Shown piece after piece: positions 1-7,500 of a stretch of 43,832 nucleotides of DNA (position 1 is its first letter; the number at the start of each line of letters is the position of its first letter). This stretch comes from Lachnospiraceae bacterium UBA7182 (GTDB taxonomy: Bacteria; Bacillota; Clostridia; Lachnospirales; Lachnospiraceae). The stretch is from assembly GCA_002491115.1 (NCBI GenBank), contig DKVI01000080.1, positions 1-43,832 of the forward strand. The letters are read 5' to 3'. Under the pieces are notes generated by a model, which saw nothing but the letters and a program-made list of their open reading frames with translations, was not told the DNA's origin and made no database searches. The position numbers were made by a program, and so were the translations under genes.

Positions 1-47
1 TTTTCTTCGTGAAACAACCCTAGATCGCCTGTTCCCCGTCTTTTCAT
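1..47 (-). CDS. Possible transposase N-terminus (IS5-like), cut by window edge
   Basis: An ATG at 47 opens a frame that runs off the left edge, giving about 15 residues that begin MKRRGTGDLGLF. From memory, this resembles the first residues of some clostridial IS5-family transposases, in which a short basic start is followed by a GLF motif. A GGGAG ribosome-binding site lies 7 nt upstream, inside the 3' arm of the hairpin at 49-82. That is the arrangement known from several IS elements, where read-through transcripts hide the start site. The rest of the protein is outside the window, so the assignment rests on very few residues and could be wrong. Confidence 0.3.
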   Translation of the reverse strand, partial: MKRRGTGDLGLFHEE

Positions 48-48
48 C

Positions 49-82
49 AAAAAGCTCCCGGACCGCAGCCGATCCGGAAGCT
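49..82 (-). terminator. Hairpin with T-run: terminator and possible RBS-sequestering stem
   Basis: On the minus strand a 10-bp stem (AGCTTCCGGA with TCCGGGAGCT, one G-T pair) with a 10-nt loop is followed by five T. It sits 21 nt after the stop of the AbiEi-like gene and would terminate it. Its 3' arm contains the GGGAG site of the reading frame that starts at 47. Confidence 0.6.
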
Positions 83-103
83 ATGTATCATGAGGCCTCA
101 ATA

Positions 104-697
104 TTATAATTCAAAATATCTCTTTATTTCCGTCAGCATCCGCAGTCTTCTGGCATACTCCCGCATACGTTTCTCCTGTCGGTGCTCCAGATTGCGGTAA
201 TTATCAATGATCTGCTCAAAAATACCGGCGTCAATATCTTTTTTAAGACGGATACAGTCACATACGCTTCTGTCAATATCAAAGATATTATAGTCCCCAA
301 AATCCAAAGTAATTTTCCGGCTGCTCTGAAAAAAATCGCTTTGCGAAAAATAGTGTCTTTTGACCGGAAATGTCACCCGTATGCCGCTACGGTCATTCCG
401 GCTGGTTGCAACCGACAGTTTCCCGGGTTCTTCCTTGATCAGGCCCAGATAAAAACACGCGCTGTCCGCGCAGATGACTGCCCTGGGATCACTGAGGCAG
501 ACCTCAATCGCTTTGTATGCTTCCGGTTTTTCACAGGGGGATTTCGTCACCCAGTAATAGCCATGACAGATTCTTTCCAAAAACTGTTCTTCTACAAAAC
601 AGGCGATCTGCCTGTTGGTGAAACCGTCCTTCAATAATTGTTCCGTTCCGATATAGCCTGCATATTTCTCTAACTTTTCGTATGTTTTTTCTCTCAT
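104..697 (-). CDS. AbiEi-like antitoxin / winged-helix regulator, orphan
   Basis: This 197-aa protein looks like the AbiEi family of type IV antitoxins. An N-terminal winged-helix segment (about residues 5-55, with the ...DGFTNRQI...FLERICHGYYW pattern) precedes an AbiEi-like C-terminal domain. Family members repress their own operon and neutralise the AbiEii nucleotidyltransferase toxin. The toxin gene normally follows directly, but here a terminator at 49-82 and a probable transposase start follow instead, so it is an orphan within the window. It starts at an ATG with AAGAGG about 6 nt upstream. The Rpn gene upstream ends 40 nt before it and I see no promoter between them, so the two may be co-transcribed. 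Confidence 0.6.
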   Translation of the reverse strand: MREKTYEKLEKYAGYIGTEQLLKDGFTNRQIACFVEEQFLERICHGYYWVTKSPCEKPEAYKAIEVCLSDPRAVICADSACFYLGLIKEEPGKLSVATSRNDRSGIRVTFPVKRHYFSQSDFFQSSRKITLDFGDYNIFDIDRSVCDCIRLKKDIDAGIFEQIIDNYRNLEHRQEKRMREYARRLRMLTEIKRYFEL

Positions 698-737
698 GGG
701 AACCTCTTGTACTTCATTGCAACTTTATTGACAGCGC

Positions 738-1715
738 TTAAAATAAATATTTTCTTGACGCTTCCGGGCTGAGATTATACTGCTCCTGGATTTTATCAAG
801 GATTGTCTGTGGAGGGATACCCAGTTTCTTTAAGATGGAAACAGTCCCTTCAATCCCCTGTTCAATTCCTTGCTCAATCCCCTGTTCAATCCCTTGCTCA
901 ATCCCTTGTTTAATCCCTTCCCTCTTTATCGTCTTTGCTTCATACTCCAGGATCTTTCCTCCCATAACTGCTTTCACTCCTTCCCTGACAGAATTATACT
1001 TCATAGCGATATGTTCCAATACTTTATTTGACATGTCAATAATGGTACATCTTGTGTATTCGCTGATTACTCCCTGATTCAAAAGTTCTTCCAGATGATC
1101 TTTGGCTTCTTCATATTCCTCCTTCAGCATCCCAAGCTTTATTTTACTTTTCTCATATTCTTCAAACCGCGTTTCGTGGGAAAAAATATAGAACGGGAGC
1201 AGGAACAGAAGATTTTTTTCAAAGATCTCTTTTAAGGTATACTGCTGGGTTTTCATTACCTGAATATCGTATTCCACTGTTCCTCCCGGCGTGACCACTC
1301 TGGTTCTTAAGCTGTCCGGAGTCGACCCACGATGCCTTAAAAACAACACCGCTGAATGCGGCAGCGTCACTGTAAGGATATTTCCTTTTACTTTCCCTTG
1401 GTCGAGAGCAATCTGCGTATCATATTCAAAGAACCGGATCAACATGCTGTTGTCTGTGCTGCTCTGGCATTCCAGATGGTATTTTTTACTTTCTTTCCCC
1501 TCAATCCGAAAACAGGTGTCTGTAATCCGCCCGTCCTCATTCCCTCCCTGCTGGTTCAGAAAATGTTCATTGGGCGAAAATATGATCTTTTCCTCTCCTG
1601 AATAATGCGTCCCGAACACTTCATTGATCACAGGAAGGATCAGAGGGCTGCAATCATTTAACAGCGTACGGAATACATCGTCATACGGGGTGCTTGTAGT
1701 CTTTACATATTCCAT
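738..1715 (-). CDS. Rpn family recombination-promoting nuclease / PD-(D/E)XK transposase-like protein, copy 1
   Basis: This 325-aa protein belongs to the Rpn/PDDEXK_2 family. The N-terminal TPYDDVFRTLL, the Asp in GRITDTCF and the ECQSS (E-x-Q) stretch about 20 residues on form the nuclease core, with a helical segment from about residue 175. Family members are metal-dependent DNA endonucleases linked to RecA-independent recombination and are often annotated as transposases. Near the C-terminus it has tandem G-I-E-Q repeats encoded by the 12-bp array at 851-922, then a conserved tail (TVSILKKLGIPP). It is paralogous to the gene at 1897-2862, with closely matching start and core motifs. Activity is untested. 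Confidence 0.75.
   Translation of the reverse strand: MEYVKTTSTPYDDVFRTLLNDCSPLILPVINEVFGTHYSGEEKIIFSPNEHFLNQQGGNEDGRITDTCFRIEGKESKKYHLECQSSTDNSMLIRFFEYDTQIALDQGKVKGNILTVTLPHSAVLFLRHRGSTPDSLRTRVVTPGGTVEYDIQVMKTQQYTLKEIFEKNLLFLLPFYIFSHETRFEEYEKSKIKLGMLKEEYEEAKDHLEELLNQGVISEYTRCTIIDMSNKVLEHIAMKYNSVREGVKAVMGGKILEYEAKTIKREGIKQGIEQGIEQGIEQGIEQGIEGTVSILKKLGIPPQTILDKIQEQYNLSPEASRKYLF
851..922 (-). repeat. 12-bp tandem repeat array (about 6 units) inside rpn copy 1
   Basis: Six adjacent 12-bp units of the form caatcccctgtt/caatcccttgct occupy 851-922. Read on the minus strand they encode Gly-Ile-Glu-Gln repeats. Whole-codon units mean that slippage would change repeat number without breaking the frame. 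Confidence 0.85.
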
Positions 1716-1756
1716 CGGTATCCGTCTCCTTTTTCCCGGTCATCGCCGGGGATGCC

Positions 1757-1882
1757 TTATTGACAGCACTTAAAATAAATATTTTCTTGACGCTTCCGAG
1801 CTGAGTTGTACTGCTCCTGGATTTTATCAAGGATTGCCTGTGGGGGAATACCCAGTTTCTTTAAGATGGAAACAGTCCCTTC
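1757..1882 (-). pseudogene. Remnant of a third rpn C-terminal tail
   Basis: This 126-bp stretch matches 725-851, the 3' end of rpn copy 1 plus a few bases past its stop, with only a handful of substitutions. A 1-bp deletion near 1806-1808 shifts the frame. In the shifted frame the tail reads ...QEQYNSARKR instead of ...QEQYNLSPEA. It lies directly after rpn copy 2 and is not joined to that gene's frame, which stops at 1897. It is best read as a leftover from recombination between tandem Rpn genes. Confidence 0.75.
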
Positions 1883-1896
1883 CTGACACTCCCCCA

Positions 1897-2862
1897 CTAT
1901 TCTTTTGATGACCACTCCCTGACAAGCGCAACTTCCTCATCAATTGCCTTGGCTATCGTTTCGTCATCCATACCTAAAATTTGAAGATTCTTTGCGATTT
2001 CTTTCGCCTTTGTCAGTTTTCCTGCCTGTAAACCTTGCTGCAGACCCTGCTGTATGCCCCGCTGTAAAATCGCCTTCGCCTCATACTCCAACACTTTTCC
2101 ACCCATTACAGTTTTCACTCCTTCCCTGACATTCTCATATTTCCGTGCAATATTTTCCAGTACTTTCCCCGACATTTCCAGAATCGTCTTTTTCGTATAT
2201 ACACTGATACGGCCTTCTTCTGTCAAAGCATCCAGACGATTTACGATTTCTATATATTCCCTTTTTAATTGTTCCAGCTTATCCGTGTCCTTATTGTACT
2301 CATCAAAGCGGTTTTCATGAGAAAATATGTAAAAAGGAATCAAAAACAACAGTTTTTTGGCAAAAATTTCATTGATCGTATACTTCTGCACCTTCATCAC
2401 CGGCACTTCAAAACACACTGTCCCTCCCGATGTACTCATCTCGATCTCCATCCTGTCCGGCATATTTCTATTGCTCCGAAGGAACAGTAACGCCGAATGA
2501 GGAATCTCTACTTTAAGCCGATTACCGACAATCTCTCCCTGATCCAGAGCAATTTGTGTCGCGTACTCAAAAATGCGGACTAACATACTGCTGTCTGATG
2601 TACTCTGACACTCGCACAAAAAACTCTTCTCTTCTGCTCCGCGAATCTTAAAGCTGCTGTCAGTGATACGCCTGTCTTCTTCTCCATCCTGCTGATTCAA
2701 AAAATGCTCGTTTGGCGCAAATATAATTTCTTCGTCTCCTGTAAAATGTTCCCCGAACACTTCATTGAGCACCGGAATAATTAAACTGGTGCAATCATTT
2801 AACAAAGTACGAAACACATCATCATATGGTGTGCTCACTGTGATATTTTTCTTAGTAGTCAC
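1897..2862 (-). CDS. Rpn family recombination-promoting nuclease / PD-(D/E)XK transposase-like protein, copy 2
   Basis: This 321-aa paralogue of the gene at 738-1715 has the same TPYDDVFRTLLNDC start, RITDSSF Asp motif and ECQST (E-x-Q) motif, so it is likely a metal-dependent nuclease of the Rpn family. Its C-terminus differs: a short Gln/Gly-rich stretch (QRGIQQGLQQGLQ) replaces the IEQG array, and the end (DDETIAKAIDEE...) is unrelated to copy 1. It starts at a GTG at 2862 with GAGG 8 nt upstream. A promoter at 2998-3026 with a leader of about 130 nt is its likely source of transcription. Variable tails on a constant catalytic core are typical of this family. Confidence 0.75.
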   Translation of the reverse strand: MTTKKNITVSTPYDDVFRTLLNDCTSLIIPVLNEVFGEHFTGDEEIIFAPNEHFLNQQDGEEDRRITDSSFKIRGAEEKSFLCECQSTSDSSMLVRIFEYATQIALDQGEIVGNRLKVEIPHSALLFLRSNRNMPDRMEIEMSTSGGTVCFEVPVMKVQKYTINEIFAKKLLFLIPFYIFSHENRFDEYNKDTDKLEQLKREYIEIVNRLDALTEEGRISVYTKKTILEMSGKVLENIARKYENVREGVKTVMGGKVLEYEAKAILQRGIQQGLQQGLQAGKLTKAKEIAKNLQILGMDDETIAKAIDEEVALVREWSSKE

Positions 2863-2997
2863 GCAAGTTCCTCTTATTTGTTATTATCTTACCATAGATG
2901 CGAAGGCTTAGCAATCTTGCTTTACCGCTCTCTGAGTAACAGGCAGATAATATTCTGATTATAATTTTTCCATATTTCAGTATTTTTTATTACACAT

Positions 2998-3026
2998 ATT
3001 ATAGCATTTTTCTTTACATAAATCAA
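2998..3026 (-). promoter_or_regulatory. Sigma-A promoter for rpn copy 2
   Basis: On the minus strand, TTGATT (3026-3021), a 17-bp spacer and TATAAT (3003-2998) give a near-consensus vegetative promoter pointing at the gene that starts at 2862. Confidence 0.65.
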
Positions 3027-3184
3027 TCATAATTGCAAAATTTAACTGTCCGCTTCCGTCTTTTTGTTTGTCAAATACTCCAGGCAGCGACAAACTTGGA
3101 AGTTATATATTGTCTCATTAAAATCAGAGAATTTGAGGGGAAAACGAATTAGAAGAGTACGCCCAAAATACTCCGTATAAAAAT

Positions 3185-3250
3185 AAACAGGAATCTCCCA
3201 TAGAAAATCAGATGTTGAAAAACATCGAATCCTACAGGAGATTCCTGTTT
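3185..3250 (-). terminator. Long hairpin downstream of the subtilase gene
   Basis: Perfect 14-bp outer arms (aaacaggaatctcc and its complement) enclose an inner 6-bp stem, gatgtt/aacatc at 3211-3226. On the minus strand it is followed by TTTATTTTTAT, so it can act as an intrinsic terminator 60 nt after the subtilase stop. Its length is more than a terminator needs, and a short mobile hairpin element is an alternative. Confidence 0.55.
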
Positions 3251-3311
3251 TACCCAAAGGGGCTAAGGGTCATTATTTCCCGGTATCCCTTTGATAGTGT
3301 TCCAGAACGGA

Positions 3312-6300
3312 TTATTGGTTTAAATTAACAGTTGCTTTTTTAATAGACAATTTAAGAGTAAATTTCTTATTTGATCCGTCTCTTGTGGTATAAGTCATCG
3401 TCGTAGTTCCAGCTTTCGTAGCTGCTATAACCCATCCATCATATCTGGGATCATCCGGGTCTACATACCAATAACGATATGCTACATCCTTATTAGAGTA
3501 CTTCATATCTATACCACTCCAGAAAGCATCTCTTGTATTAAATTCTGTTACTACACGGGCAGGATCGTCAATAACATCCCCCACAGTCAGTGGAGATACA
3601 CTACTACCTACTCTAACAGAATTAATAGTAGCAGACTTGTATCCTTCTTCTGTAGAAAGCTCTTTAATTCCATCTGTCACAAGGAAATTAATTGTTTGAG
3701 AAGTCCCCCATCCGTCATTTGCAGTTACAGTAACCGGAATTGTTCTTCCAATCAGACTGCTGTTTCCTCCTGCGCAGGTTACTTTTCCTTTCTGATCTAC
3801 TGTTAGTCCAGAACCTTCCACACGCCATGTCACCTTCTTATCGGACGCTGCATACAGTACATTTTTTGTGTTATAGTTTATTTCCGTTTTCATTGTAATA
3901 CTGCAACCGGTTCCGATCGGAATATATGCGCTGTCCCCAGAATAACCGGTGGAACTGTATGTATAAATGTCCCATACAGGGTTCACTACTGTTACATTAA
4001 AGGTTTTCTTCTTGTTAGAACCGTCATTTGCCGTAACAGTAATCTTTGCTTTTCCTTTTCCCCTTGCTCTTATAAGACCGGTATTGCTTACAGTTGCAAC
4101 TTTTGTATTTGATGACTTATACAAATACTGATCCGATGTTGAGCCATCATCTGATACATTCAATTGGTATGAATTTTTAATTGCATTCCCATTCTCAACT
4201 TTAGCCGGTATATATTCTCCATTCGGAGCAGTTCTGTCTGCCAAATAAGATAGTGTTATTGAAGTTCCTTCTATAGTCACATTCTTTGCCGCACTGGCAT
4301 CAGGTGTAACAGTAAATTCCACCGACATTTCTGATCCGTCTGTTGTCGTAGCTTTAATGGTCGCCGGGTCAGCACCAGCGCCTTTCTTACAGGTCACTTT
4401 ACCTTTGGCATTTACAGTTATTTTTTCATTTCCGGATTCACGGGTCCATTTCAGTTTTGTAACACTTGCAAAAGAAGGATATATAGTTGCGCCCAACTGG
4501 ATGGATTTCCCTTCTGCCACGCTCATATTCTGGCTACAGACAGGATCCAGAGAGGTTGCTTTTACATCCAACGTATATGTCGCGGAAAAAACTGATGATA
4601 CTTTACTTCCTACAACAGTAACGGCCTGAATTTTCACCTTGCCGGAACGGTTCAAGTTCCACTTGTCGCCGTCATAGTGACGTTCTCCTGTTTTGGCCGT
4701 CGGTTTCTTTCCGTTAATTGTAAAGTATACTTTTCCATGGGGTGTATTTGGATCAAATTCAAAATAATAGCCTTGATAATTTTGATACCCTTGATAACCT
4801 TGTCCCCATTCTACTACATTTCCTTGTGGTGTAATTTCCGTGGAAGAGCCATCAACATTTGCTTTGAAAAATTTGATCGAAGGCTGCTTTGCCTCACTGT
4901 TGTCTACAGAATAGGTAGCCGTCACTACATCAGCAACTAAATAGCTGTCTCCGGAAAAATAACCGTCTGCATAACCATCATCATCCACATCAATGCCATA
5001 TCTGTTCCATGTAACCGCACTGTCCTGCAAAGCTTTTGTCACTTTAGCCACGGTAGTTTTCTTGCCTGTTGGTATGAACGTATCATTATTCGCAAGCATC
5101 AGCGCGACTATTCCGGATACAAGCGGGCAAGCCATAGAGGTTCCGCTCATGTAAGCATATCCTCCTGGCACTGTTGAAAGTATGTCCTCGCCAGGTGCTG
5201 CAATATCCATCCATGTTCCATAGTTTGAAAATGTAGTCAATCCGTTGTCATCAATAGCACCTACAGCAATTACATTATCATAAGCTGCCGGATAATTTTT
5301 CTGAGATATTGCTTCGTTCCCTGTTGCGGCAACTACAACGATCCCTTTATTCGCAGCTTTATTAATTTCTGTCTGGAACTGAGGAATATGGAAAAGCGAT
5401 CCAAAACTCATGCTGATAATATCCACATCCTGCTCAATCGCCCATCTTACGCCTCTGATTGCTTCAGCGCTTCCGCCTCTGCCATCAGCATTCATTACTT
5501 TTCCAGAATAAATGGTTGCTTCCGGAGCCATTCCGACAACGCCCTCATTATTCTGACATGCAGCAATAATACCCGCGCAGTGTGTTCCATGCCCGTTTCC
5601 GTCTCTCGGATCAGGTTCAGCAGCAATAAATGACTCATATCCACCTATATTAGCCTTCAAATCCGGATGTTCCAGATCAATACCGGTATCCAGAACGGCT
5701 ACTTTAACGCCTTTTCCTTTCGTCGCATCCCATGCGTCTACAGTACCAAGGAAATTGTGATACCACTGTTCCGCATAGCCCGGATCTGTAGGAGCTAATG
5801 CATACGGCATATTGCCTGTTCGGTCGACTTCCAGCCCTTCCGGTTTTTCTGCCGGCAGTTCTTCATGTTCTACATCCGCTTCATCTATTAATTTTGTTTC
5901 GGATTTCTTTGCCACAGCGGCATCTACAGTGCTGTCAATACTTAAGATAATATTAGGATAAACAGCCGGTATTGAAACCTTCATGTCCGCGGCAACCTTA
6001 ACTGCTTCTTCTACAGTTCTCTCAATATTTGCTACAGCGACACCATATTCAAATTCCGCAAGACTGCCTCCGTAACATTCGGCGATCTCTAATGCTTCTT
6101 CTTCAGAATCTGCGAAATACATGATCTCATTTTCTGTATAGTCTTCTCCTGATTTCATAGAAGACAGTTCAGATACGACTTCTCCCAGGACAGACTTTTC
6201 CTGCATCATCTCCTGATCCAGATTCCTGGTCTTAAATCCAAGATCCTCTAACATCTGTTTCTTTTCGGCAGGCATCGCAAACCCCTGCACTGTTTCATCC

Positions 6301-6671
6301 GGATCTTCCGTCTTTGGTTCAGCTTCTTCTGCAGCCGGCTCTTCCGTCTCTGCATCTGCTTCTGCAGGTTCTTCAGGAACTTCTTCTGTTTCTTCTGCCG
6401 GTACCGCAGGGGGCTCTTCCCCGCCCTCGGTTTCGACATCATCAGTTACTGCCGGAACCTCTTCTTCGCTCTGAATGTCTGTACTTGTTCCTTCATCTGA
6501 CACTACAGCAGCATCTTCATCAAAATCGCTTTTTACTGACTCGCCGTCAGCCTCTTCATTCGTTGTCACATCCGATATTTCAGCGGCATAAACCACTCCT
6601 GACTGCCCGAAAATCAAAGTAACAGCGAGCAATAATGACAACAAACCATTCCATTTCTTCATTTTCTTCAC
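3312..6671 (-). CDS. Secreted S8 family subtilisin-like serine protease with Big_2-like domains
   Basis: This 1119-aa exported protease starts at a GTG (6671) with an AAAGG site 6 nt upstream. A signal peptide (about residues 1-30, ending VYAAE) is followed by an acidic Glu/Pro/Val-rich linker (about 35-130) and a propeptide-like domain (about 150-245). The catalytic domain carries Asp328 (AVLDTGID), His361 (GHGTH), oxyanion Asn452 (ATGNEA) and Ser512 (SGTSMACP), so the triad is complete. A chitobiase-C-like segment (about 640-700, VYFTINGKKPT) and several Big_2-like Ig modules follow to the C-terminus. There is no LPXTG motif or C-terminal membrane helix, so the enzyme is presumably released or held non-covalently. 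The substrate is unknown. The gene 60 nt upstream encodes a matching propeptide-like protein. Confidence 0.9.
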   Translation of the reverse strand: MKKMKKWNGLLSLLLAVTLIFGQSGVVYAAEISDVTTNEEADGESVKSDFDEDAAVVSDEGTSTDIQSEEEVPAVTDDVETEGGEEPPAVPAEETEEVPEEPAEADAETEEPAAEEAEPKTEDPDETVQGFAMPAEKKQMLEDLGFKTRNLDQEMMQEKSVLGEVVSELSSMKSGEDYTENEIMYFADSEEEALEIAECYGGSLAEFEYGVAVANIERTVEEAVKVAADMKVSIPAVYPNIILSIDSTVDAAVAKKSETKLIDEADVEHEELPAEKPEGLEVDRTGNMPYALAPTDPGYAEQWYHNFLGTVDAWDATKGKGVKVAVLDTGIDLEHPDLKANIGGYESFIAAEPDPRDGNGHGTHCAGIIAACQNNEGVVGMAPEATIYSGKVMNADGRGGSAEAIRGVRWAIEQDVDIISMSFGSLFHIPQFQTEINKAANKGIVVVAATGNEAISQKNYPAAYDNVIAVGAIDDNGLTTFSNYGTWMDIAAPGEDILSTVPGGYAYMSGTSMACPLVSGIVALMLANNDTFIPTGKKTTVAKVTKALQDSAVTWNRYGIDVDDDGYADGYFSGDSYLVADVVTATYSVDNSEAKQPSIKFFKANVDGSSTEITPQGNVVEWGQGYQGYQNYQGYYFEFDPNTPHGKVYFTINGKKPTAKTGERHYDGDKWNLNRSGKVKIQAVTVVGSKVSSVFSATYTLDVKATSLDPVCSQNMSVAEGKSIQLGATIYPSFASVTKLKWTRESGNEKITVNAKGKVTCKKGAGADPATIKATTTDGSEMSVEFTVTPDASAAKNVTIEGTSITLSYLADRTAPNGEYIPAKVENGNAIKNSYQLNVSDDGSTSDQYLYKSSNTKVATVSNTGLIRARGKGKAKITVTANDGSNKKKTFNVTVVNPVWDIYTYSSTGYSGDSAYIPIGTGCSITMKTEINYNTKNVLYAASDKKVTWRVEGSGLTVDQKGKVTCAGGNSSLIGRTIPVTVTANDGWGTSQTINFLVTDGIKELSTEEGYKSATINSVRVGSSVSPLTVGDVIDDPARVVTEFNTRDAFWSGIDMKYSNKDVAYRYWYVDPDDPRYDGWVIAATKAGTTTMTYTTRDGSNKKFTLKLSIKKATVNLNQ

Positions 6672-6731
6672 TTTTTACCTTTCCTCTCTCTCCTGTGTTT
6701 CATGAAGTAGTTATGAATCATTTCGACTCTG

Positions 6732-7361
6732 TTAAAAGTAATATTTTCTGTAGAACGCCACATCACCTCCCTGTTGTTCATAGCTCTCCAGAAATTCATC
6801 CACAGAACCAGTAATCTGTATTGTAGCTGTACCATGTTCCCATGATATCAGTGTTCCGGAAATCGTGCCCGCTATCTCATTGGCTGCTTCCTGAGACTCC
6901 GCATCGCAAAGTACTTCATGTTCGGCATAACCCTTACTTTTGCGGGCAGGCACCACGATTTCCTCTGCACCATCCCCACTCTCTGCCTCTTCTTCAGGAA
7001 CTGTCTCTTCTGAAACAGATTCTTCCGAAGAAGGTAATTCTTTTTGGGAAATACTTTTCATCGTTCCCAGATTTTCATCCGGATTTACGATCGTTTCTCC
7101 CTGCCTGTTTTTAATAAATTCTTCTTCCAGCTTTGTTGTATCTTCTATAGTTCCAACTTTTGCAGTACCCTGACCGGAGTGCTGGGCTTCATCAAAAGTA
7201 CCTCCATAAAAGATACCGTCTCTGTTCTCTACTTCTTTTTTTTCGGCAGAAAATCCACCGCTTTTTCCAAGACTGTTCCGCCCTGCGGCCACTCCCGCCA
7301 CCAGCACTACCGCCAGCACAGCCACACCTGCAATCACCATATGTTTTTTATCCTTCATCAT
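6732..7361 (-). CDS. Membrane-anchored propeptide-like protein, candidate partner or inhibitor of the subtilase
   Basis: This 209-aa protein has an N-terminal membrane helix (about residues 8-26, then AAGRNS), an extracellular spacer rich in Glu and Ser (about 105-140) and a C-terminal domain of about 65 residues. That domain aligns by eye with the subtilase propeptide: YAEHEVLCDAES-QEAANEIA-GTLISWEHGTA here, against YTENEIMYFADS-EEEALEIA-GSLAEFEYGVA there. Subtilase propeptides fold the enzyme and inhibit it, so a free anchored copy encoded just upstream suggests a chaperone, inhibitor or tether. That role is inference. Two adjacent ATGs (7361 and 7358) follow GAGAGGTG; 7358 has the better spacing. 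Confidence 0.65.
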   Translation of the reverse strand: MMKDKKHMVIAGVAVLAVVLVAGVAAGRNSLGKSGGFSAEKKEVENRDGIFYGGTFDEAQHSGQGTAKVGTIEDTTKLEEEFIKNRQGETIVNPDENLGTMKSISQKELPSSEESVSEETVPEEEAESGDGAEEIVVPARKSKGYAEHEVLCDAESQEAANEIAGTISGTLISWEHGTATIQITGSVDEFLESYEQQGGDVAFYRKYYF

Positions 7362-7421
7362 GATTCACCTCTCTGACAAGCCTGCAACATGGTCACCTTC
7401 CGTCACGCAAAACATACGTTC

Positions 7422-7450
7422 ATTATACTACGAACTTTACTGTATATCAA
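7422..7450 (-). promoter_or_regulatory. Near-consensus sigma-A promoter for the protease operon
   Basis: On the minus strand, TTGATA (7450-7445), a 17-bp spacer and a perfect TATAAT (7427-7422) lie about 60 bp ahead of the start at 7361. This is one of the strongest promoter matches in the window and makes the propeptide-like gene and the subtilase a separate transcription unit from cdaA-cdaR. Confidence 0.8.
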
Positions 7451-7490
7451 TATCGCCAAATCTTAAATATTTCTTAAGACTTAGCGATAT
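7451..7490 (-). terminator. 15-bp hairpin after cdaR
   Basis: On the minus strand, ATCGCTAAGTCTTAA pairs with TTAAGATTTGGCGAT (15 bp, two G-T pairs) shortly after the cdaR stop. There is no T-run, only ATTGATATA, so termination may be partial. The hairpin also lies directly upstream of the protease-operon -35 box and might serve as a binding site. Confidence 0.45.
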
Positions 7491-7500
7491 CTACTCTGCC

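Larger units (their letters stand above)
2863..3311. other. 449-bp AT-rich intergenic region
   Basis: No convincing gene. It holds the promoter and leader of rpn copy 2 (2998-3026), a long hairpin (3185-3250) and a smaller 7-bp inverted repeat (caaaggg at 3255-3261, ccctttg at 3286-3292) just past the subtilase stop. A 71-codon minus-strand frame at 3042-3257 has no clear Shine-Dalgarno site, consists partly of the hairpin, and was not accepted. Confidence 0.7.

Noticed and set aside
851..922. CRISPR-like short repeats
   Set aside because: Units are 12 bp with no spacers and are in-frame coding repeats.
3042..3257. 71-codon minus-strand reading frame
   Set aside because: No clear ribosome-binding site, composition is not protein-like, and it is largely made of the hairpin at 3185-3250.
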